Positions 8,663-16,875 of a stretch of DNA of 64,000 bases are shown here, piece by piece. How positions within the stretch are numbered: the first letter of the stretch is position 1; each line of letters begins with the position of its first letter. This DNA comes from Myxococcus dinghuensis (GTDB taxonomy: Bacteria > Myxococcota > Myxococcia > Myxococcales > Myxococcaceae), in the NCBI RefSeq assembly GCF_024198235.1, contig NZ_JAKCFB010000004.1, positions 62,001-126,000 on the forward strand, read 5' to 3'. Made by a program: the position numbers and the translations under genes. Under the pieces are notes generated by a model. The model ran no database searches, was not told where the DNA came from, and was given only the letters and a program-made list of their open reading frames with translations.

Positions 8663-11496
8663 GCGCCACCTCGTCCCCCGTGAGCCTCTCCATGAAGACC
8701 CCCCTTCTCCGTGGCGTCGGCGCGCTCGCGCTGGTGCTCGTCGCGCTCGCCGCGACGTTCTCCCTGCCCGCCCTCGCCGCGGGCCAGAACTACGGCCGCA
8801 TGGCCGGCTACGTCTATGACCCGACGGGCGCCGCGCTCGCCGAGGTGCCCCTCACGGTGAGCGGCCCGGCGCTGCTGCAGCCCCAGTCGCGCACCAGCGG
8901 CGAGGACGGCCGCTTCGAGTTCGACACCCTGCCCCCCGGCGAGGGCTACGTCCTCGAGGTCAACGTCCCGGGCTTCGCCCCCATCAAGAAGACGGGCATC
9001 ACCGTCCTGCTCGGCCAGGCCACGCAGGTGGACGTGAAGCTCGAGGTGCTCACCGAGACGCAGGCGGTGGCCACCTACGAAATCGTCGAGAAGGTCAACC
9101 CCATCATCAACCCGGACTCCGCGCAGATGGGCGCGGTGCTGAACTCGGAGAAGGCGGCCACCTCGCCCGTCTTCACCCAGGTGCAGGCCATGCCGCAGCT
9201 CGTGGCGGGCGTGGGCAACGGCAACGCGCCCAGCCTGCGCGCCGGCCTGTCGCGCTACGGCAAGTTCTACATCGACGGCATGGACACGTCCGACGTGGTG
9301 GACGGCAGCATCAGCTCGCCGATGAGCTTCTACGCGGTGGAGAACTTCGAGGTCATCACCGGCGGTCTGGACGCGCAGTACAACTCGCTGGGCCTCATCG
9401 AGAACGTCGTCAGCAAGAGCGGCTCCAACAAGTTCACCTACGACGTGACGATGATCCTCTCGCCCGCGTGGGCCAACGCGAAGTACCGGGGCGCCGCCAA
9501 CCAGAGCCCCAACGTGGCCAACTACACGCAGAACGAGGTCCCGCTGTCGGAGACGGCCTTCTACAGCCCGCTGGTGGGCGTGGGTGGCCCCATCATCAAG
9601 GACAAGCTGTGGTTCTACTTCTCCGGTCAGTGGAACTTCTCCAAGCGCGACACGCCGCTGGGTGAGGAGAGCCGCACGTCCGACACGCAGACGCGCCTGG
9701 CCCGCCTGAAGCTCACCTGGCAGCCGACGCCGAAGGACCGCCTGTCCCTGGCGTTCAACTACGACAACAACACCATCACCAACCAGGTCTCCTCGACGTC
9801 CGCCAGCCCGGAGGCGGAGACGCAGATCGACCGCGGCGGCTTCTTCGCCATCGTCAACTACGACCGCAGCATCTCCGACAACGTCCTGTTCCAGCTCCAG
9901 GCGGGTACCACCTACAAGGACATCTGGCAGGGTCCGATGAACGAGGACTCGCAGGACATCGCCCACATCTACAACAGCACCACGTACCGGAACGCCGGCT
10001 CGCTGCGCAACGAGGTGGGCAACCTCGTGACGGAGAAGCGCATGCGCTACCAGTTCGACCCGACGCTGCTCTTCAAGGTCAAGAACCACCAGATGAAGGC
10101 GGGTCTGCAGTTCAGCTACCTGAGCGGCGACAAGACGGCGCAGGTCATCGGCAACCAGCGCTACAACGACCGCAACGGCGAGTGCAACCCGGACGACCCG
10201 GCGACGTTCCAGTACTGCAACGAGCGCCTGAGCTTCTACAACACGGACGGCGTGGCGGCCCCGCTGACCACCGAGGCCGGGACGCTCATCTCCAGCGCGT
10301 TCCTCCAGGACCGCTGGAACGTCAACCGCTACCTCACGCTGGTGGCGGGTCTGCGCGCGGACGTGGGCCGGCTGTACGGCGACAACGACCAGTTCATCAC
10401 CAACCTGGTGGGCATCGGCCCGCGTCTGTCCGCGACCTACGACGTGTTCGGCAACCGCACCACGCTGGTCAAGGCGCACTACGGCCGCTCGAACGAGGTG
10501 GGTGACGTCTACATCGCGCAGCACGCCAACCCGGAGCTGCTCACGGTGCGGTCGACCTTCGCGGGCGGCGCCTTCGCGGACTGTGGTCCGGACACCGTCG
10601 GCAACGCGCAGTGCAGCGTGTCGGGTGGGGCCTCCGGCCGCTACTTCGACAAGACGAGCCACACGCCTCCGCACGTGGACGAGCTGGCGCTCGGCCTGCA
10701 CCACGCCATCGGCGAGGGCGCGGTCATCGGCGTCGACCTGACCTACCGCAAGTACTCCAACATGTGGGTCGACGAGGAGATGAACCGCATCTGGGACCCG
10801 TCCGGCCAGCGCGTGGTGGACTACGTGGACGGCGTGAACCACACCATCGTGAAGATCCACAACCCGGACGACGCCTGGCGCGACTACAAGGGCATGGACC
10901 TGTGGGCGCAGGGCAAGACGGGCCCGTGGGACCTGCTCGCCAGCTACACCCTGGCCTACAGCAACGGCACGGTGGGTGACTACTTCGACGGCTACGGCTT
11001 CAACCCGCGCTTCAAGCACTACTTCGAGGGTCCGTCGCCGGAGGACATCCGCCACACCATCAAGGGCGCCGTCGGGTACACCACCCAGTTCGGCCTCGAT
11101 TTCGGCGTGCGCTTCAACTACCGCACGGGCGCGCCCATGTGGATGTACCAGGAAGGCTCCGTGGACCGTCAGCGCGTGGCCCGCTCGCCGCGCGGCACCG
11201 GCCACTCCTACAACACGAACACCGGCATCCCGGACTTCAACGACCCGGCGGCCATGTCCGAGCTGCGCCAGCCGAGCCAGTTCCTCTTCGACGTCCAGGC
11301 CCGCTACGACCTGAACCGCGTCGTGAAGACGAAGGAGACGAAGATGGAGCTGACGCTCATCATGTTCAACGTCCTGAACAACAGCGACGTCACCTTCGTG
11401 CAGGAGCAGTACCGCGCCACCAACAACCGCTTCGGCACGGCGACCAGCCGCCGCAGCCCGATGCAGGCCGAGCTGCTGTTGCGCGTTCGTAACTAG
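8659..11496 (+). CDS. TonB-dependent outer-membrane receptor with carboxypeptidase-regulatory-like domain (Oar-like)
   Basis: Predicted 945-residue outer-membrane receptor. The signal peptide is followed by a beta-sandwich of the CarboxypepD_reg type (GYVYDPTGAALAEVPLTV...GRFEFDTLPPGEGYVLEV), a plug (RAGLSRYGKFYIDGMD, then NVVSKSGSNKF) and a long beta-barrel. This order is that of the Oar group described in Myxococcus. The GTG at 8659 overlaps the previous stop and has gggag six bases ahead; the ATG at 8692 (934 residues) is the alternative and gives a cleaner signal peptide. It would import or bind an unknown substrate, powered by the divergent TonB-like protein. Confidence 0.9.
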   Translation: MSATSSPVSLSMKTPLLRGVGALALVLVALAATFSLPALAAGQNYGRMAGYVYDPTGAALAEVPLTVSGPALLQPQSRTSGEDGRFEFDTLPPGEGYVLEVNVPGFAPIKKTGITVLLGQATQVDVKLEVLTETQAVATYEIVEKVNPIINPDSAQMGAVLNSEKAATSPVFTQVQAMPQLVAGVGNGNAPSLRAGLSRYGKFYIDGMDTSDVVDGSISSPMSFYAVENFEVITGGLDAQYNSLGLIENVVSKSGSNKFTYDVTMILSPAWANAKYRGAANQSPNVANYTQNEVPLSETAFYSPLVGVGGPIIKDKLWFYFSGQWNFSKRDTPLGEESRTSDTQTRLARLKLTWQPTPKDRLSLAFNYDNNTITNQVSSTSASPEAETQIDRGGFFAIVNYDRSISDNVLFQLQAGTTYKDIWQGPMNEDSQDIAHIYNSTTYRNAGSLRNEVGNLVTEKRMRYQFDPTLLFKVKNHQMKAGLQFSYLSGDKTAQVIGNQRYNDRNGECNPDDPATFQYCNERLSFYNTDGVAAPLTTEAGTLISSAFLQDRWNVNRYLTLVAGLRADVGRLYGDNDQFITNLVGIGPRLSATYDVFGNRTTLVKAHYGRSNEVGDVYIAQHANPELLTVRSTFAGGAFADCGPDTVGNAQCSVSGGASGRYFDKTSHTPPHVDELALGLHHAIGEGAVIGVDLTYRKYSNMWVDEEMNRIWDPSGQRVVDYVDGVNHTIVKIHNPDDAWRDYKGMDLWAQGKTGPWDLLASYTLAYSNGTVGDYFDGYGFNPRFKHYFEGPSPEDIRHTIKGAVGYTTQFGLDFGVRFNYRTGAPMWMYQEGSVDRQRVARSPRGTGHSYNTNTGIPDFNDPAAMSELRQPSQFLFDVQARYDLNRVVKTKETKMELTLIMFNVLNNSDVTFVQEQYRATNNRFGTATSRRSPMQAELLLRVRN

Positions 11497-11509
11497 TCCC
11501 ACCCGCCTC

Positions 11510-11536
11510 GCTCCCGGAGCGTCTGTCTCCGGGAGC
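11510..11536 (+). terminator. Strong hairpin after the receptor gene
   Basis: GCTCCCGGAG (11510-11519) and CTCCGGGAGC (11527-11536) form a perfect 10-bp stem with a seven-base loop, 13 bp after the receptor stop codon. No T-run follows, as is common in high-GC genomes. It probably ends or attenuates receptor transcription before the nucleotidase gene. Confidence 0.6.
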
Positions 11537-11579
11537 GACGGCGCTTGAATCCGGCGGGGGCACCGTTCTAGACGGGCGT

Positions 11580-13415
11580 GTGCCCTCCACCACCCGCCCC
11601 TTCCGACTCGGGCTGCTGTCCGCCCTCCTCGCCGCCTGCGCCTCCCACCCGCCCGTGCCGGAGGCCGCGTCCGCGGCGCCGCCGGCCGCGAGTCCGAGCG
11701 AGGCGAAGCCCGCGCCCCAGCCCCTGCGCATCACCGTGGTGGGGACCAACGACCTGCACGGCTGGGTGACCCCCTCGCGCGCCACGCTGCCCGACGGCAC
11801 CGGCGTGGAGCAGGGCGGGCTGGCGACGCTGGCGGGCTACCTGGGCATCCTCCGCGCGGAGAACCCGGACGGCGTGCTGCTGCTGGACGGCGGCGACCTC
11901 TTCCAGGGCACCCTCGCCTCCAACCTCACCGAGGGCGCGGTGGTCATCGACGCGATGAACACCCTCGGCTACGTCGCCTCCGCGCTGGGCAACCACGAGT
12001 TCGACTACGGGCCGGTGGGGCCGCGCTCCGTGGCGCTCGAGGGCGACGACCCGTTCGGCGCGCTCAAGGCGCGCATCGCCCAGGCGCGCTTCCCCATCCT
12101 CGGCTTCAACGTCACCGACAGCCAGACGGGCGCCATCCCCACCTGGCTCGGCAACGAAGGCACGCTGCTGGTGGAGCGGCAGGGCGTGCGCATCGGCGTC
12201 GTGGGGCTCGCCACGCCCCACACCCCGCAGGTGACCAACCCCGTGAACGTGGCGAGCCTGCGCTTCTCGGAGCTCGCGCCGGCGACGCTGGCCGCGGCCC
12301 AGGGCCTGCGCGCGCGGGGCGCGGAGGTGGTGGTCGCGGTGGCGCACGCGGGCGCGGTGTGCAAGCGCCAGGACGACCCTCGCGACGCGTCGTCGTGTGA
12401 CCGCGGGGACAGCGAAATCATCGAGCTGCTGGAGGCGTTGCCCGAGGGCACGCTGGACGCGGTGGTGGCGGGGCACACGCACCAGCCCGTGGGCCACTTC
12501 ATCCGTGGCACGCCGGTCATCGAGACGTCGGGCCGGGGCCGCGCCTTCGGGCTCGTGGAGCTGTTCGTGGACCCGGTGACGCGCAAGGTGCTCCCCGAGC
12601 AGACCCGGCTGCAGGGCTCCATCCCCGTCTGCGCGAAGGTGGATGCCACCCTGGGCACCTGCGACGAGCGCGCGCTGAAGGGCGCCAGGCAGCTCTCGCT
12701 GGTCCCCGCCACCTTCCGTGGCCAGACGGTGGTCACCGACGCGGCGCTGGAGGCGCAGCTCACCGAGGCGTTCGCCCGCGTGGAGCAGGAGCAGCGTCGC
12801 TCGCTGGGCGTGCAGGTCCCGGCGACGCTCACGCGCGACTACGACGCGGAGAGCCCGCTCGGCAACGTGCTCGCGGACGCGCTGCGCGAGGTCTCCCGCA
12901 CGGACATCGCGCTGCTCAACAGCGGCGGCCTGCGCGCGGAGCTGCCGGCCGGTGAGCTCACGTACGGCGCCATCTACGAGGTGCTCCCCTTCGACAACAC
13001 CCTCGCCGTCCTCACCGTCTCCGCCACGGAGCTGAAGCGGCTGCTGGAGGTGGCCTATGCGCGCAAGGGGACCTTCCAGGTCTCCGGGCTGAAGGTGAAG
13101 GTGGAGACGTGCAACGGCGTGTCGAAGCTGGTCTCCGTCACCCTGCCGAACGGGAAGGCGCTCCCGGCCAACAAGCGGTTCCGGGTGTCCATGCCGGACT
13201 TCCTGGCGCGGGGCGGTGGTGGACTGGAGGACGGCCTGAAGGCGCTGCCCGCCGGGAGCATCGACCTGGGCGAGAAGCAGGCGCTGACGCTGCGTGACGC
13301 GCTCGTCGAGCACTGGAAGACGCGCGGCAAGCCGTTGGTGGCGCCCACGCCGGGCCGCATCCTGCGGGTCGCCGGGAGCGCCCACTGCGCCTCCGAGCCC
13401 AGCGGGAAGCGCTGA
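11580..13415 (+). CDS. Bifunctional metallophosphatase/5'-nucleotidase lipoprotein (UshA-like), copy 1
   Basis: 611-residue exported enzyme that would hydrolyse nucleotides or UDP-sugars. The signal ends in a lipobox (LAAC, about residue 20). The metallophosphoesterase domain has NDLHG, LLDGGDLFQG, GNHEFD (catalytic His/Asp pair) and GHTHQ. The C-terminal 5'-nucleotidase domain has PLGNVLADALRE, NSGGLRAELP and PFDNTL. All metal-binding motifs are present, so it is probably active. The start is a GTG. A clear paralogue lies at 48024-49820 on the other strand, with matching motifs along the whole length. Confidence 0.92.
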   Translation: MPSTTRPFRLGLLSALLAACASHPPVPEAASAAPPAASPSEAKPAPQPLRITVVGTNDLHGWVTPSRATLPDGTGVEQGGLATLAGYLGILRAENPDGVLLLDGGDLFQGTLASNLTEGAVVIDAMNTLGYVASALGNHEFDYGPVGPRSVALEGDDPFGALKARIAQARFPILGFNVTDSQTGAIPTWLGNEGTLLVERQGVRIGVVGLATPHTPQVTNPVNVASLRFSELAPATLAAAQGLRARGAEVVVAVAHAGAVCKRQDDPRDASSCDRGDSEIIELLEALPEGTLDAVVAGHTHQPVGHFIRGTPVIETSGRGRAFGLVELFVDPVTRKVLPEQTRLQGSIPVCAKVDATLGTCDERALKGARQLSLVPATFRGQTVVTDAALEAQLTEAFARVEQEQRRSLGVQVPATLTRDYDAESPLGNVLADALREVSRTDIALLNSGGLRAELPAGELTYGAIYEVLPFDNTLAVLTVSATELKRLLEVAYARKGTFQVSGLKVKVETCNGVSKLVSVTLPNGKALPANKRFRVSMPDFLARGGGGLEDGLKALPAGSIDLGEKQALTLRDALVEHWKTRGKPLVAPTPGRILRVAGSAHCASEPSGKR

Positions 13416-13926
13416 GGGCTCACTCCGACCTTCCAGCGGCCGGGGGGCGAGAGCCTCCGCCCACCCGGCGCGACCTCGCGATATGCGGGGAGAGAGCCTG
13501 CGTTCCAGCAAGCGCCCCACGACGTGCCCGGCAACCATCCCGGGCAGGCAACGTCGATTCCATCCCCGGGGCGATCTGGAGACACCCTGAAACGAGGCGC
13601 CGAGGTCGCCTCAGCGGTCCTCCTCTGTCTTGCAGGATGTAGGTGGGCACCGCCGCCGCTGTCGAGCGGGGCGAAGGCACCGCACAGGAGGTCATCCTCT
13701 GCGAGGCGGAGGACTCCTCCGCGAGGGCTTCCCTCCTCCCCGGAGGCGGTGAAAAGCCATGCAACGAAGTGGAGTGGAGCCTGGTCATCGACCATTGCTC
13801 GGAGAATCATCCCGGGTGCGCTCCCACGTCGTGCAACAGGATTTCGGAGACCCTGGTGGTCTACGCATACACCTGCAACCCGTGACATGACTTGCTGAAC
13901 GCAGCGCCGCCCCTCCTCGGGGCGTC
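13416..13926. other. 510-bp gap with a probable broken small lipoprotein gene
   Basis: Apart from the frameshifted reading frame at 13587-13885, nothing convincing is seen. Several open frames on the minus strand lack family resemblance and start signals. The region falls between a nucleotidase gene and the promoter of the next lipoprotein gene. Confidence 0.4.
13587..13885 (+). pseudogene. Possible frameshifted small Cys-rich lipoprotein
   Basis: One frame reads from a CTG (ggag five bases upstream) into a good lipoprotein signal with LCLAGC. Just after the lipobox, a different frame takes over and encodes about 80 residues with even Cys spacing (VILCEAED, CNEVEWSLVIDHCSENHPGC) up to a TGA at 13883-13885. 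Joining the two needs one frameshift near 13640 in tgtaggtgg. The non-standard start and the frame break suggest decay or an assembly error. The downstream part could instead be a free 80-residue peptide from the GTG at 13643. No family is recognised. Confidence 0.35.
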
Positions 13927-13956
13927 TTGACATCCTCCCGGAGACGAATCTAAAAA
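13927..13956 (+). promoter_or_regulatory. Sigma-70-like promoter for the SRPBCC lipoprotein gene
   Basis: TTGACA (13927-13932) is followed 18 bp later by TAAAAA (13951-13956), inside an AT-rich patch that stands out in this GC-rich DNA. Transcription would begin near 13963 and give a leader of about 24 nt before the ATG at 13987. Confidence 0.5.
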
Positions 13957-13981
13957 ACATTTAAATTGTCGTCCGGGAGGA
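13933..13981. repeat. Inverted repeat flanking the -10 region and ending in the ribosome binding site
   Basis: TCCTCCCGG (13933-13941) and CCGGGAGGA (13973-13981) are perfect 9-bp inverted copies 31 bp apart. The right arm contains the Shine-Dalgarno of the gene at 13987. If transcription started upstream of 13933, the RNA could fold and hide the ribosome site. If the promoter at 13927-13956 is used, only the DNA dyad would matter. Confidence 0.5.
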
Positions 13982-13986
13982 GTTCC

Positions 13987-14631
13987 ATGTCGCGGTCCGC
14001 CCCCTTCGCCCTGCTGTTCCTCGCCTCCGGTGTGTTCCTGGGAGCTTGCGCGACGCCCGTCGGCTATGCGTCCGGGACGTCCTCCCTGGAGCGGGACTCG
14101 TTGCACCGCTCGACGCCCGCGCCCACGGTGGAGTCCCAGGCGCGGTTCGTCTCGCACACCGTCGAGGCCGACATCGCCCTCTCCCCGGACCGGCTCCTGC
14201 CCTGGCTGGTGAACGTGCCGCTGGAGCGCGTGCTGCCGGGGACGGAGCAGCTCGCCGGCATCGAGCGGACCGAGGCGCTCTCCCCTACCTGGGGTAGCCC
14301 CGGCGCGCGTCGGCGCGTGGTGCTGCGCGACGGGAACACCTCTCTCGAGGAGCTGCTCGTCGTCGAGGAGGGACGGCGGTTCCAGTACGTCGTCTGGAAC
14401 TTCACCAACTCGTCGCGGCGCGCGGTCCAGTACGCGGTGGGTGAGTTCCACTTCACGCCGACGGAGACAGGGACCCACCTGCGTTGGACGTATCGCTTCC
14501 GGGGCAACGGGTGGCCCACCGAGGGCTTCCTCGAGTCCTTCGTCGAGGAGGACTTCGCCGGCTACATGCGGGTCGGCATGGAGCACATCCAGGCCGAGGC
14601 GCTCCGCGACCTGGCGCCCGTGACGAACTGA
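13987..14631 (+). CDS. Lipoprotein with SRPBCC (START-like) fold
   Basis: 214-residue lipoprotein. The signal ends in LGAC, and the mature part begins around residue 22. The region from about residue 50 has the pattern of polyketide-cyclase/SRPBCC proteins: an initial strand-helix part (FVSHTVEADIALSPDRLLPWL), beta strands (GARRRVVLRDGN, FQYVVWNFTN, HFTPTETGTHLRWTYRF) and a long C-terminal helix (FLESFVEEDFAGYMRVGMEHI). Such folds bind hydrophobic ligands. The ATG at 13987 is preceded by gggaggag; an upstream TTG would add seven residues ahead of the signal. A TetR gene follows after 52 bp in the same direction and may share its control. Confidence 0.8.
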   Translation: MSRSAPFALLFLASGVFLGACATPVGYASGTSSLERDSLHRSTPAPTVESQARFVSHTVEADIALSPDRLLPWLVNVPLERVLPGTEQLAGIERTEALSPTWGSPGARRRVVLRDGNTSLEELLVVEEGRRFQYVVWNFTNSSRRAVQYAVGEFHFTPTETGTHLRWTYRFRGNGWPTEGFLESFVEEDFAGYMRVGMEHIQAEALRDLAPVTN

Positions 14632-14683
14632 CGACGGGTGGCGGCACCGCGGCCTATGCTCACCACGAGGAGATGGTCGCCCC

Positions 14684-15361
14684 GTGGAGAGCAAACCCAA
14701 GAAGCGTCCGGCCGCGACGAAGAAGGCCCCCAAGCCCGCGAAGCCTCGCGGGTATCACCACCTGGACTTGCGCCGCGCGCTGCTGGACGCGGCCATCGAG
14801 TTCCTGCGGGAAGGTGACGTCACGGGGCTGACCATCCAGGTCCTCGCGCGCGCGGCCGGCGTGTCTCCCGGAGCGCCCTACCACCACTTCCCGGACAAGC
14901 AGTCCATCCTGGCCGCGCTGGCCACCGAGGGCTACGCGCTGCTCGCGGAGCGCGTCTCCCGGGCCGTCGAGGACGAGCCCACCGTCCCCGGCAAGCTCGC
15001 GCGCATCGCCGCGGCGTATCTCTCCTTCGCGAGGGAGCACGCGTCGCACTACCGCATCATGTTCCTGCCCGACATCGAGGACCGCGTCCGCTTCGCGTCC
15101 GTCCACGAGGCCTCCGACCGCTCCCTGAAGGTCCTGTTCGAGGTGGTGGCGGCGGGCAACCCCGGCGCGCCGGCCGACACCGTCATCGCCCGGGCCATCG
15201 CCGCGTTGTCCCTGTGCCACGGGTTCGCGTCGCTGCGCGCCGCGCGGGTCCTGGGCAACATCCCCGGACTCCCGAAGGTCGACGTGCTCGAGAAGGTCGC
15301 CGTCGCCGAGGTGGTGACCGTCGCGCTGGGCCCCGGGCCGGGGCGCGGCCGCCCCACGTAG
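14684..15361 (+). CDS. TetR-family transcriptional regulator
   Basis: 225 residues. After a Lys/Pro/Ala-rich N-terminal extension of about 20 residues comes a TetR HTH (DLRRALLDAAIEFL..., LARAAGVSPGAPYHHFPDKQSIL, about residues 25-75) and a helical ligand domain. The start is GTG with gaggag 11 bases upstream. It follows the SRPBCC lipoprotein in the same direction and may regulate it. The basic tail before the HTH is a common feature of myxobacterial regulators. The ligand is unknown. Confidence 0.88.
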   Translation: MESKPKKRPAATKKAPKPAKPRGYHHLDLRRALLDAAIEFLREGDVTGLTIQVLARAAGVSPGAPYHHFPDKQSILAALATEGYALLAERVSRAVEDEPTVPGKLARIAAAYLSFAREHASHYRIMFLPDIEDRVRFASVHEASDRSLKVLFEVVAAGNPGAPADTVIARAIAALSLCHGFASLRAARVLGNIPGLPKVDVLEKVAVAEVVTVALGPGPGRGRPT

Positions 15362-15493
15362 GACGGCCCGAATCCCCTCACACCGAAGGATTCTCCGGCA
15401 CCCCGTTCGAGCAGCAAGCCGGGAATCGACTGGTCATCCTCGGGCACCCCTCCCCCGGCTGATTCCAACGCAGCACCGGACGGGGGTACCACG

Positions 15494-16153
15494 ATGTCAT
15501 ACACATCCATGTCGCGACTGCTCGGGGTGGGTCTGCTGCTCTTGAGCTTGGGTTGTGGAGGAGGCCGGGTCATCAAGCCCGGAGACGCACCGAGCACCGG
15601 GGCATCGGTGCTCGTCGGAAACGTGGGGGGAGACGGGGGCGGGTTCATCATCCTCCCGAACGGCAAACTCAAACGCATCCCACCCTGGACCGGGCCCCTG
15701 GCGCCCCAGTGGCTCGACCTGCTGTCCCATGCCGTGCTGTTGAGCCGCCTCGAGTCCCCCAAGACGTCCGAGGAGCAGGACCTGCGGCGCAGGGTCGAGG
15801 CGCGGCTGGTCGGGCTCTCCCGGGACCTGACGCACCAGTTGTCCTCCCGTCCCGGAAGCGTGTTCGAGACGGAGGCGATCCACGAGGTGCAGGTCCTCAT
15901 CTACGTGAGCCCGGGTGTCGCCAATGATGGGGGCGGGTTCGTCATCACCGCCTCGGGGCGCATCATCAAGATTCCACCGCGTGGGCCCGCGTCCCTCGAG
16001 CGACTCCTCGAAGTCACCCGACGGCTCCAGGTCGCACTCGAGCCTCGAGGCAAGCCCCAGCCGGACCCCTGGCGCCCCCTCTTCGATGAGCTCGAATTCG
16101 GGCTCTCGGACACCATGCGCGCCCTCCCCGCCGAGCTCCAGGCGCGGAACTGA
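15494..16153 (+). CDS. Lipoprotein with two internal GGGF(I/V)I repeats
   Basis: 219-residue lipoprotein with lipobox LGCG near residue 21. The mature protein holds two related halves. The first reads GGDGGGFIILPNGKLKRIPPW followed by a helix-rich stretch, and the second reads NDGGGFVITASGRIIKIPP followed by another. Each repeat is about 110 residues and consists of a Gly-rich turn, a beta hairpin and an amphipathic helical part. No named family is recognised. It stands alone between a TetR gene and a convergent hairpin, so the context gives no function. Confidence 0.75.
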   Translation: MSYTSMSRLLGVGLLLLSLGCGGGRVIKPGDAPSTGASVLVGNVGGDGGGFIILPNGKLKRIPPWTGPLAPQWLDLLSHAVLLSRLESPKTSEEQDLRRRVEARLVGLSRDLTHQLSSRPGSVFETEAIHEVQVLIYVSPGVANDGGGFVITASGRIIKIPPRGPASLERLLEVTRRLQVALEPRGKPQPDPWRPLFDELEFGLSDTMRALPAELQARN

Positions 16154-16164
16154 GCCTCCACGCC

Positions 16165-16207
16165 GCGTGCCCGTGCCCACCCGTGAAGGACGGGGGCTCG
16201 GGCACGC
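16165..16207. terminator. Bidirectional hairpin between convergent genes
   Basis: GCGTGCCCG (16165-16173) pairs with CGGGCACGC (16199-16207), and inside the loop CCCGT pairs with ACGGG. The hairpin sits in the 66-bp gap between the lipoprotein stop and the stop of the minus-strand YezG-like gene, where a two-way terminator is expected. Confidence 0.65.
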
Positions 16208-16219
16208 GGTCACACCGCC

Positions 16220-16558
16220 TCACTGCGCCGCCATCTCCCTCGCGATGAAGGGCGGCACGCCGTACCGGAAATCGAAGTGGTACTGCCCCGTGGCCTCGAT
16301 GGAGAAGACGAGCCAGGTCCAGGGCTCCGCCTGTCCCTGGGGTCGGTGTCCTCGCAGGGCCTCCAGCGCGTCCAGCGCCTCCATCGTCAGGTCCATGTCC
16401 GCCTTCTGTTCCCCCAGGAACCGGTTGGCCACGTAGATCTCCGAGTCCTCTCCCCCCCAGGCGAACTTCTCGTAATGCACCTCGAGGCGCTCCCAGGGTT
16501 CGGGGACGGCCTCGAGCAGCGCCTCGATGAATTGTTCCTGCAGTGCCAGCATGTCCAT
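16220..16558 (-). CDS. YezG/DUF600-like protein, possible orphan immunity protein
   Basis: 112-residue cytoplasmic protein from the ATG at 16558 (the second ATG at 16552 is also possible). A longer frame would add 93 arginine/glycine-rich residues that look non-coding. The helical start (LQEQFIEALLEAVPEPWERLEVHYEKF) and the end WTWLVFSIEATGQYHFDFRYG follow the pattern of the YezG/DUF600 family, whose known members neutralise secreted nuclease-type toxins. No toxin gene of the LXG or polymorphic type is next to it, so it would be an orphan immunity gene. The assignment is from motif memory only. Confidence 0.6.
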   Translation of the reverse strand: MDMLALQEQFIEALLEAVPEPWERLEVHYEKFAWGGEDSEIYVANRFLGEQKADMDLTMEALDALEALRGHRPQGQAEPWTWLVFSIEATGQYHFDFRYGVPPFIAREMAAQ

Positions 16559-16801
16559 GTCGGCGGCCAACCTCGTTCCCGGAGAGGAGGCGCGCGCGGG
16601 GGACCTCGACGCGCGACCTCCCCCTGGAGTGTAGCGGGTGCCTCGCATGACACCACCGAGAGGTCGACCGGCGAGGCGCTGACCGTGACGCGGGCTCGGG
16701 GAGCCATGCCCGAGCCACCAGGGACCGACAGGAAGCGTCCTGGCTCGCCCCAGGGGGACGACCCTCCCCGGGAATGAACGGCCTCCCACCTGGGTTCGTC
16801 G

Positions 16802-16825
16802 CGATATGTACGCTCGTACATATCG
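16802..16825. promoter_or_regulatory. 24-bp palindromic operator for the TetR/MFS operon
   Basis: CGATATGTACG and CGTACATATCG form a perfect 11-bp inverted repeat around a CT core, about 50 bp ahead of the TetR start. The size and symmetry suit a TetR dimer pair. TACATA in the right arm (16817-16822) could be the -10 element, so binding would block transcription. The core TATGTACG/CGTACATA is typical of TetR-type operators for exporters. Confidence 0.75.
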
Positions 16826-16875
16826 TCCCGACCGCAACGCGGCGCGTGCCGTTCAGCGAGGCCCAGGAGGCACAC

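Noticed and set aside
8623..11502. Long minus-strand frame opposite the TonB-dependent receptor
   Set aside because: The plus-strand receptor has a signal peptide, plug and barrel motifs; the antisense frame gives only Val/Ala/Arg/His-rich sequence.
13643..13885. An independent 80-residue gene
   Set aside because: It begins at a GTG directly after a stop and lacks a signal or a Shine-Dalgarno of its own; the frameshift reading with the upstream lipobox explains it better.
13055..13960. Minus-strand frame covering the gap after the first nucleotidase
   Set aside because: It overlaps the 3' end of a well-supported gene and shows no family pattern or start signal.
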